Shown here: piece by piece, positions 7,102 to 12,131 of the stretch
How the letters are laid out: every line of letters begins with the position of its first letter
Position numbering within the stretch: position 1 is the first letter of the stretch
Program-made: the position numbers and the translations under genes
The notes under the pieces: model-generated
Seen by the model: the letters and a program-made list of their open reading frames with translations, nothing else
Databases searched by the model: none
Told to the model about the DNA's origin: nothing
Source: Bacillota bacterium
GTDB lineage: Bacteria > Bacillota_E > Sulfobacillia > Sulfobacillales > Sulfobacillaceae
Length of the DNA: 12,131 nucleotides
NCBI GenBank assembly: GCA_021820165.1
Contig: JAKADW010000024.1
Coordinates: 1 to 12,131, forward strand
Direction: 5' to 3'

Positions 7102-7195
7102 GGCAGTGCGGGTTTTGGCATCAAATGCCCATCATGGCCGCCACTGCCAGACCGCGCAACGTCCGGCGGCATCCGTCCATGAATCCCTGGTCTGG
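7102..7195. repeat. Two abutting inverted repeats with a nested hairpin
   Basis: GGCAGTG (7102-7108) pairs with CACTGCC (7142-7148), extended by CGG/CCG across one bulge. Inside it GGCAT-CAA-ATGCC (7117-7129) forms a small hairpin. Directly adjoining, CCAGACC (7147-7153) pairs perfectly with GGTCTGG (7189-7195). The block lies just beyond the 3' end of the GntR gene at 7221 and about 70 bases past the tnpB remnant. Neither strand has a T run after it, so a simple intrinsic terminator is unlikely. It may be a structured right end or a guide-RNA relic. Confidence 0.4.
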
Positions 7196-7220
7196 TTTCC
7201 ATAAACACCTTTGGCGCTTT

Positions 7221-7904
7221 TCATCCCGAGCGAGTTAAGCGTTCTCGCCCCTCGACGATGGCGATGACTCGACGCATCGAACGGCTTTTGTGGTGTGCGG
7301 TCAATTCGGTAGCACGGCGAACATCGTGAGCTTCCAAGGCTTCGAGTATCTGTTGATGTTCTCGGATCGATAGGCGGGTCGAGTCGTCATCGGAACCCTT
7401 TAGCGGTGCGGGATAGCGGCCTGCGTGGTTCCACAACTCCTCAATAAGGGTCGATAGGCGGCGGTTCTGACTATGACGATAAATCGTCATGTGGAACGCG
7501 CGGTTGAGCCGGTTCAAGCGATCAGGTTCGCAGCCGCCATCGACCGCTGCCTCCAACTCTGTTTGAATACGACGAATCTCCGCGATACCATCCGGGGGGA
7601 GGTTCGGCACGGCGAGCTCCGTGGCTAACCCTTCCAATACGGTACGAATTTGAAAAATCTCACGCAAATCTTGGGCGGAGATCGGCGTAGCCACCGCCCC
7701 CACGTGCGGTGTCATGGTCACCAGGCCAGTTGACGCCAACTGATTAATCGCTTCTCGGACCGGAATCTCGCTAGTCCCAAATTCCTGCGCGAGGGGCCGG
7801 ATCTTCAGGCGATCGCCCGGTTCGTATTCGCCATCTAATATTTGCTGTTTGAGTTTATGGAAAATATAGTCTTTCTTTGTCTCGAACGGTCCCCGCACGG
7901 CCAA
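7221..7904 (-). CDS. GntR-family (FadR/FCD subfamily) transcriptional regulator, second copy
   Basis: About 227 residues. An N-terminal winged helix-turn-helix (FHKLKQQILDGEYEPGDRL, then TSEIPVREAINQLASTGLV) precedes an FCD domain with candidate ligands in RLNRAFHMTIY, REHQQILEAL and the HH of TAHHKSRSM. It is a paralogue of the regulator at 5681-6370 in architecture but clearly different in sequence. The frame opens at GTG 7910, but that codon overlaps the ribosome site GGAGGTGG, so TTG 7904 (5-base spacing) or GTG 7898 (11-base spacing) is more likely. It stands alone: about 560 bases from the acyl-CoA ligase gene upstream and over 800 bases from the hpa regulator downstream, with tnpB remnants on both sides. 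Its target could be itself, the ligase or the hpa operon; nothing in the sequence decides this. Confidence 0.88.
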   Translation of the reverse strand: MAVRGPFETKKDYIFHKLKQQILDGEYEPGDRLKIRPLAQEFGTSEIPVREAINQLASTGLVTMTPHVGAVATPISAQDLREIFQIRTVLEGLATELAVPNLPPDGIAEIRRIQTELEAAVDGGCEPDRLNRLNRAFHMTIYRHSQNRRLSTLIEELWNHAGRYPAPLKGSDDDSTRLSIREHQQILEALEAHDVRRATELTAHHKSRSMRRVIAIVEGRERLTRSG

Positions 7905-7923
7905 CGCCACCTCCGGAGAAGTA

Positions 7924-7945
7924 TTGACATCATATCACATCTCAA
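7924..7945. promoter_or_regulatory. Candidate operator upstream of the second GntR gene
   Basis: TTGACAT (7924-7930) and ATCTCAA (7939-7945) form an imperfect inverted repeat with 6 of 7 pairs and an 8-base centre, 14 to 41 bases before the start codon. The sequence is unusually AT-rich for the area. On the minus strand TATGAT within it could be a -10 box, but no good -35 is seen. An autoregulatory site is a plausible but unproven reading. Confidence 0.3.
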
Positions 7946-8008
7946 GTATCCCGCTTTACCGTCCCCGGATCGCGACTTCCCTGCACTTGGTATGACTGCA
8001 GTTACTCC

Positions 8009-8302
8009 TTGGCCGAGCGCATCGCGCCGCACCACAGCGCATGCAGACGCGAATATGGACATCAGGTCCGGCCCCAATACATTTCGCAGGAATGTGCGGT
8101 CTGCACCTTCACATCCCCGGACAATCGGAACAGTCAATCTGAATTTGTCTGTCAACGCTGCGGACACACGGATAATGCGGACAAATACCACGAAAACTCA
8201 TCCTGGCCACGATTCCCCGTAACCCGTCAGGAAAAATCCTCAAATATCAATTACGCCAGCAATATAGTCAAGATAACGCAACATCACCTGAACCCGGCCT
8301 AA
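8009..8302 (+). pseudogene. TnpB zinc-ribbon remnant (IS200/IS605-type), copy 2
   Basis: The plus-strand frame encodes a recognisable TnpB C-terminal segment: VRPQYISQECAVC, then NRNSQSEFVCQRCGHTDNAD. This matches the pattern in which (P)xYTSQxCSxCG is followed by xNRxSQxxFxCxxCGxxxNAD. All four zinc-binding cysteines (CxxC…CxxC) remain. NINYASNIV, about 20 codons later, may be the displaced DxNAAxNI motif, after which the similarity is lost. The RuvC-like nuclease domain that should precede it is absent, because the upstream DNA is the promoter region of the GntR gene. It is therefore a fragment, unlikely to be functional. It has the same orientation as the remnant at 6802-7032, and their order rules out one element simply split by the regulator. 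Confidence 0.7.
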
Positions 8303-8467
8303 TCGAGAGACGCGCGATGCGGAGTATTCCGTGGGACGGCCGGGATCGTCCGAAAGCGACACGTGTTGTCAACACGATGGCCCTAACCTTTCCGATTCGC
8401 CGCGCCGTGCGGAGCGTTTAAGACGTTTCCTTGGCATCCCGTTTGTTGCCCTTGCCCCCTATTCTTG
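8303..8467. other. Intergenic stretch with short inverted repeats, no gene seen
   Basis: Between the tnpB fragment and the ligase stop codon there is no credible coding frame. GGACG (8334-8338) pairs with CGTCC (8347-8351), and CGTGTTG-T-CAACACG (8362-8376) is a perfect 15-base palindrome. Neither is followed by a T run on the minus strand, so no intrinsic terminator for the ligase gene is evident. Confidence 0.4.
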
Positions 8468-10066
8468 TTACATTTCGTTTCCCAAGTTCTGATACAATTC
8501 TCGTAGATCGCGCTTGAGAATTTTGCCACTGGGGTTTCTTGGCAAACCATCCGTCACAACAAAATGCTTGGGCACCTTAAACTTTGCGAGAACCTGGCGG
8601 CAATACTCTTCCAGCTCGTCCTTTAGGAGGGTGACGCCTGGTTTGGGGACGACAATCGCGGTCACAGCCTCAATCCAGTAGTCATCAGGCACACCGATAA
8701 CCGCGACCTCGGAAATCCCGGGAAATTGGTAAATCGCTTCTTCGACTTCCCGACTGGCAATGTTGATGCCGCCGGATTTAATCATATCCTTTTTCCGATC
8801 AATGACGGTGATATATCCTTCCTCATCCCGAACTCCAAGGTCCCCGCTATGAAACCACCCTTGATAAAACGCCGCATCGGTTCGTGCGGGATCGTTCAGG
8901 TATCCGATCATCGCATGCGGGGTTCGGTGCACAATTTCTCCGACTGCTCCCACGGGAACCTCACGTCCCTGATCATCAACAAGTCGCGTTTCAACATTGA
9001 GGGCCGGGCGCCCGGCTGACCCAAGTTTTCGCAGTTGGTCTTCCGGTTTCAAGACGGTCGCCAGGGGCGCCACCTCCGTTTGCCCGTAGAAGTTCCAGAA
9101 TTGCACGTCGGGCAGTCGACTCATTAATTCTTTTAAGACTTCCCTTGGCATGATGGCCGCACCGTAATAGCCCTTACGCAGCGACGACAAGTCACGTTGT
9201 TCAAAATCGGGATGCCGCAGCAAAGCAATCCACACCGTCGGCGGGCAGAAAAGCTCTGTTGCGCGATGTTCTTCGATAGTTTGCAGGATCGCCGCCGGCG
9301 ACGCTTGCTCGAGGATAATGCCACTGCCGCCCAGGTAGACACTCGGGCCAAGAAAGCAATTAAGTTGAGCACTGTGATAGAGTGGCAACGCGTGAATGGT
9401 GATATCCGAGGATTCCATACCCCCGTCAACAATACAACTGACGTACTGCGATATGATGCTGTCATGCGTCAGCATCACACCTTTGGGCTTCGATTCCGTC
9501 CCACTGGTATAGAGAATCTGAGCGACATCCGCACCATCACCCGTGCTTTGAATTGGTGCGTCAGGGTATGAAAGCGCATCGCGAAAGCTTCGCCACGTGG
9601 ATTCTCCGATGGTCGCGCCCTCCGCCGATTGAAGAATATATCGGGGCGCCAATCTCCGTCCGTCGTTCACAAACGCCGCCTCTAGCACCGGCGCAAGGTC
9701 TCTTGGTGCGAAAAGGGCGTCGGCGTCGCTGTGATGCACAATGTAGGATACATCGTTAACAGTAAGCATGTAGTTAATGGGTACAAGGGTGGCGCCGATT
9801 CGCGCTGACGCGTACGCGACCACCGCAAAGTCTAAACTGTTTTTAGAAAGGATGGCCAGTCGCGACTTTGCCGAAATCCCCGCCTCGATCAGCATGTGAC
9901 AGGTTTGGGTCACGCGCCGATCGAACTGCGCGTACGTTAAGTCTTCACTCTGAAACAAAAGCGCCCGTTTATCAGGATACCGCTGGGCGCTGCGGGCGAG
10001 GAGATCGGCGAGCGTGTTCCGGCGGGCGCGGCGCATCACATCCCTCGACGGCGATTCAAGATTCAT
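8468..10066 (-). CDS. AMP-forming acyl-CoA synthetase (class I adenylate-forming ligase), substrate unknown
   Basis: About 532 residues, a normal size for the ANL superfamily. The enzyme activates a carboxylic acid as acyl-AMP and transfers it to CoA. Core motifs are complete: phosphate-binding YTSGTESKPKGVMLTH (about 186-201), FYGQTE (326-331), SGDLG (407-411), hinge DRKKDMIKSGG (423-433), and the C-terminal PRNPSGKILKRDLRE with catalytic Lys515. The SGGINIASREVEEAI sequence and overall layout resemble fatty-acyl/aryl CoA ligases of the FadD type. Motifs do not separate fatty acids from aromatic acids. The frame is open to 10108, but AAAGGGGA lies 8 bases before ATG 10066, which makes that the likely start (GTG 10069 is possible). 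It is a single-gene unit upstream of the second GntR gene and the hpa operon on the same strand; a role in aromatic-acid use is possible from context only. Confidence 0.9.
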   Translation of the reverse strand: MNLESPSRDVMRRARRNTLADLLARSAQRYPDKRALLFQSEDLTYAQFDRRVTQTCHMLIEAGISAKSRLAILSKNSLDFAVVAYASARIGATLVPINYMLTVNDVSYIVHHSDADALFAPRDLAPVLEAAFVNDGRRLAPRYILQSAEGATIGESTWRSFRDALSYPDAPIQSTGDGADVAQILYTSGTESKPKGVMLTHDSIISQYVSCIVDGGMESSDITIHALPLYHSAQLNCFLGPSVYLGGSGIILEQASPAAILQTIEEHRATELFCPPTVWIALLRHPDFEQRDLSSLRKGYYGAAIMPREVLKELMSRLPDVQFWNFYGQTEVAPLATVLKPEDQLRKLGSAGRPALNVETRLVDDQGREVPVGAVGEIVHRTPHAMIGYLNDPARTDAAFYQGWFHSGDLGVRDEEGYITVIDRKKDMIKSGGINIASREVEEAIYQFPGISEVAVIGVPDDYWIEAVTAIVVPKPGVTLLKDELEEYCRQVLAKFKVPKHFVVTDGLPRNPSGKILKRDLRELYQNLGNEM

Positions 10067-10091
10067 CACAACTATCCCCTTTGAAAGACAC

Positions 10092-10157
10092 AAAGACACA
10101 AGGTGCACTTGGACTATTTTTGATTCCTATATTACCCTTGTGTGTCCAGCGGGAATA
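10092..10157 (-). promoter_or_regulatory. Promoter region of the acyl-CoA ligase gene with repeated and inverted TTGTGT motifs
   Basis: On the minus strand TAATAT (10129-10134) is a reasonable -10 box, but the hexamer 17 bases upstream (TATTCC) is a poor -35. An 8-bp inverted repeat brackets the -10: CCTTGTGT (10136-10143) and ACACAAGG (10096-10103) on the plus strand, 32 bases apart. TTGTGTCT is also tandemly duplicated on the minus strand just downstream, before the ribosome site. A weak -35 with paired motifs would fit an activator-dependent or looped control site; this is inference. Confidence 0.35.
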
Positions 10158-10255
10158 GCGTGCGAGCTTTGGCGTTCGCATCAGACACCGTGGCTGGTGC
10201 GCCCCTCACCCTAGCCGACGCCATGCGGGACGAGAACCCACGACGCCCATCCCTT

Positions 10256-10277
10256 AAAAAAGGTAGCGGACACCGCT
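10256..10277 (-). terminator. Probable intrinsic terminator of the dmsC-like/glycosyltransferase-like unit
   Basis: Read on the minus strand, AGCGG-TGT-CCGCT is followed by ACC and six T residues. The stem has only 5 bp (4 of them G-C), but the T run and its position about 80 bases beyond the stop at 10357 fit a rho-independent terminator. The rest of 10161-10356 shows no credible gene. Confidence 0.5.
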
Positions 10278-10356
10278 CTCGTTGAACAGGAATTCCCTAC
10301 CTCACCATCGTCGCTCCCACCCTTGCCGATCGACTCCCCGCAGAGATTCACCGTTT

Positions 10357-11280
10357 CTACCCGAATTCATCCGACCCGCTAATGGCCGCAATCCATGCGG
10401 GGGCCGCCTCGCCAAAGCGCCAGGGATGCGCTAATTCCCCTTGCCGTTGCTGGAGTTCCTCACGAATGATCGAATTTTGAAGCGCCGTCAACAGCGCCTC
10501 TTCCATGACATCCAAGTCGTCGTCATAGACCCACAGTGCCGCCGGACCTAAGACAGCTTCTGAGGGCTTCGAATAGCGGGCCACAATGGGAGCCCCAGAG
10601 GCCATTGCCCAGGTCAAGGCCAAGTCTTGGCGGGGATTCGCCTCACCCACCCAAATCACATCAGCGCCTAAGAAAAGTCCGGCCGCCTCTTCGAGATTCA
10701 ACGGCGGGGCAAAAACCACCGTTTCTGAAAGCCGGAGGGTCTTGACCACCGGGGCCAGGGCATCGCGGCGGGCGAGCCCCTCCCACAGCACCACTTCTCC
10801 CCCCGTGGTGAAAAGTCGTCGGGTCAACTCGAAAAGCGCTGTTAGGGATGCGCCCTCATCATACTGCCCCACATAGACGACACGCGGCCTTCCTTCTAAA
10901 TGGAGGCGCCGCGTGACGCCAAATGTGTCCGCTCCGGGACCGGGCGGAAAAAACATCTCCGGAACCAACCGCGGCAACGCCACCGCCCCGGCGGGAAGGT
11001 CTTGGCGGAGAGCGGGGTCAAAGGATTCTGCCCAAAAGATGGGCGTTTTAGGGTTTTGAGCGGCCACCTGTTTGATGGTTTCGTCAATCGGGGCATATAA
11101 GATGGTCCCCGCCCGCGGTCCCGTGACATCGGCCCCCGCGACCCAAGGTGCACCTTCCCCACGTCCGAAGAGCGGTCGCCTAACCCGGCGCCCCACCCGA
11201 ATCTCCACCGAAAGCTCGGACTTTAAAAGAAGAAGACTCTGAGCTTCCGGGCCGCTAATGTCGGTCGCATACACGTCCAT
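10357..11280 (-). CDS. GT-B-fold glycosyltransferase-like protein (GT4-like C-terminal domain, degenerate active site)
   Basis: About 307 residues. The C-terminal half follows the GT4 pattern: RPRVVYVGQYDEG (strand and glycine loop, about 132-144), VVFAPPLNLEEAAGLFLGADVIWV (about 188-211), and LALTWAMASGAPIVARYSKPSEAVLGPAALWVY. The usual EX7E motif before AMASG is not kept: Trp stands where the second Glu would be and Pro where the first would be. It may use a different donor, be non-catalytic or be a divergent GT. The N-terminal half is short and not recognised beyond a probable Rossmann-like acceptor domain; no signal peptide or membrane helix is seen. ATG 11280 comes one base after the dmsC-like stop (TAGCATG), making it translationally coupled; TTG 11292 is an alternative start overlapping the upstream gene. 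A cytosolic partner of the membrane complex or its regulator cannot be excluded. Confidence 0.65.
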   Translation of the reverse strand: MDVYATDISGPEAQSLLLLKSELSVEIRVGRRVRRPLFGRGEGAPWVAGADVTGPRAGTILYAPIDETIKQVAAQNPKTPIFWAESFDPALRQDLPAGAVALPRLVPEMFFPPGPGADTFGVTRRLHLEGRPRVVYVGQYDEGASLTALFELTRRLFTTGGEVVLWEGLARRDALAPVVKTLRLSETVVFAPPLNLEEAAGLFLGADVIWVGEANPRQDLALTWAMASGAPIVARYSKPSEAVLGPAALWVYDDDLDVMEEALLTALQNSIIREELQQRQGELAHPWRFGEAAPAWIAAISGSDEFG

Positions 11281-11281
11281 G

Positions 11282-12131
11282 CTATTTTCCAAGCGACCGG
11301 CCCGAGGCCCAGGTTCTTTTGGTGTTCACGGCCTCCGCTACCCTCGAAGGAACGTCCGGCGCATCGTTGAAGAACACCTGGGAGCTATGGGTGGCATCTC
11401 GGAAAAAGAGCCAACGCTCCAGTCCCAGTCCCACGGTCACGGACGCCGCCCCGACCAAAGAAAATCCGCCCCCTTGGGCATGCATTCCGAACACCGTGGC
11501 AATAACCGGCACCACCCCTAAAAACAGGATGGTGGCCACTTGTTTGGAGACCCGTGATGCGGGATCCAGGCCCGGTTGGGTTTGGGTTTGGGTCCGATAT
11601 GGCGGTTTCGTGGTCCCCGTGTCTTGGAGGCGATAGGGGGCAAAGGGAAGCCCAAAGCCGGTAGCCGGGTCAATGCGCTGTCGTGCCAACCGAAAGATAT
11701 GCCACTGCAACCCTTTGATGATAAAAACCAAGACCAGCAACGCGAGTTGAATCGTTCCGAGCGCGGCCGCTGGACGGTGGCTCAAGGCCTCCAACACGAT
11801 CGCCCAGCTCGCTCCGCCATAGAGCCCCAAGACAAGAAAATTCAACACGGTGGTGGGCGAATGCCAACTTAGCATGGCGGGGATAGTCGCGTAGAGCATC
11901 GCCGTCACAAAGAGCGCCAGCAGGCCGAAAAACGCCACCCCCCACACGAAAATCCCATAGCCCTCGCCGTTCAAGGACGGTGTAGCAAGGAGTGTCCAGA
12001 GCGCCAAGAGAAACAAAAGCCCGCCAAAGAGTCCCGTGGTGAGCGCCTCGCGGCTGAGCCACGAGGTTTTCAACCGGCGGAGAATATAGCGGGCGGCACT
12101 GAAGTGGTGCATGTGGAAAAAGGAGGCCACC
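11282..12131 (-). CDS. DmsC-like membrane anchor subunit of a DMSO-reductase-family complex, 5' end outside the window
   Basis: The visible 282 or more codons run off the right edge, so the first one or two membrane helices are missing. The fragment begins inside the family motif HMHHFSAARYILRRLKTSWLSREALTTGLF, corresponding to the conserved (S/F)xxHLGxPxxAxxAxxxxxxSWLSRE of DmsC proteins. About five further hydrophobic helices follow (near LTTGLFGGLLFLLALWTLLA, GVAFFGLLALFVTAMLYA, LNFLVLGLYGGASW, LALLVLVFIIKGL and ILFLGVVPVIATVFG), with the typical late ERWLFFRDA. DmsC subunits pass electrons from menaquinol to the iron-sulfur subunit of molybdopterin enzymes acting on DMSO, polysulfide, thiosulfate or similar substrates. 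The catalytic and iron-sulfur subunits would be expected upstream, beyond the window. The loop of about 45 residues rich in Thr, Gln and Pro (TGTTKPPYRTQTQTQP) before the last helices is unusual. Confidence 0.75.
   Translation of the reverse strand, partial: VASFFHMHHFSAARYILRRLKTSWLSREALTTGLFGGLLFLLALWTLLATPSLNGEGYGIFVWGVAFFGLLALFVTAMLYATIPAMLSWHSPTTVLNFLVLGLYGGASWAIVLEALSHRPAAALGTIQLALLVLVFIIKGLQWHIFRLARQRIDPATGFGLPFAPYRLQDTGTTKPPYRTQTQTQPGLDPASRVSKQVATILFLGVVPVIATVFGMHAQGGGFSLVGAASVTVGLGLERWLFFRDATHSSQVFFNDAPDVPSRVAEAVNTKRTWASGRSLGK

Noticed and set aside
7842..8222. 126-codon plus-strand frame crossing the GntR promoter
   Set aside because: It overlaps the start of the GntR gene antisense and is in a different frame from the TnpB zinc ribbon; no recognisable content.
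1..12131. CRISPR array, tRNA or rRNA genes
   Set aside because: No regularly spaced direct repeats, cloverleaf-like sequence or rRNA-like stretch was seen on either strand.

Overview
The window reads as bacterial chromosome, most likely from a Gram-positive (Firmicutes) lineage, with Sulfobacillus or a relative as my best guess. The basis is strong Shine-Dalgarno sequences (AAGGAGG, GGGGGAG, GAGGAGGGG), frequent GTG starts, moderately GC-rich protein-dense DNA, a DmsC-type membrane anchor and a Gram-positive-style homoprotocatechuate cluster. This placement is inference; no rRNA or marker gene is present. Every convincing intact gene lies on the minus strand, so the window is read from right to left.

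Right end (12131 to 10357): the 3' part of a dmsC-like membrane anchor gene runs in from outside the window. One base after its stop comes a GT-B-fold, glycosyltransferase-like gene whose usual EX7E motif is degenerate. A small hairpin with a T run (10256-10277) probably terminates this unit. Next comes an AMP-forming acyl-CoA ligase (10066 to 8468) with its own upstream region carrying short direct and inverted repeats. A GntR/FCD regulator (about 7904 to 7221) follows, isolated and flanked on both sides by relics of IS200/IS605-type tnpB genes in plus orientation (8009-8302 and 6802-7032). The second relic is followed by a dense block of inverted repeats (7009-7195) that resembles the structured right end of such elements. 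A weaker minus-strand relic may lie at 6484-6760.

Left half (6471 to 26): a tightly packed six-gene operon for 4-hydroxyphenylacetate/homoprotocatechuate meta-cleavage. Order of transcription: GntR regulator, DapA-family aldolase/lyase, FAH-family decarboxylase/isomerase (hpaG-like), CHMS dehydrogenase (hpaE), 4-HPA 3-monooxygenase large subunit (hpaB), homoprotocatechuate 2,3-dioxygenase (hpaD). The first four genes overlap by GTGA or TGATG junctions. In pathway order HpaB hydroxylates 4-HPA, HpaD opens the ring, HpaE oxidises the semialdehyde, HpaG decarboxylates and isomerises, and the DapA-family protein probably takes the place of the usual HpaI aldolase. The flavin reductase HpaC, the isomerase HpaF and the hydratase HpaH are not seen; they could lie beyond the left edge.

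The most notable observation is that hpaB is frameshifted near its 5' end. A normal HpaB N-terminus is encoded from 2493 but goes out of frame at about 2371-2373 and stops at 2350, while the rest of the protein continues in another frame. Either the first pathway step is broken in this strain or this is a sequencing error. I did not find a clearly new biological system; the tnpB relics with their structured right end and the unusual dmsC partner gene are the places most worth a second look.
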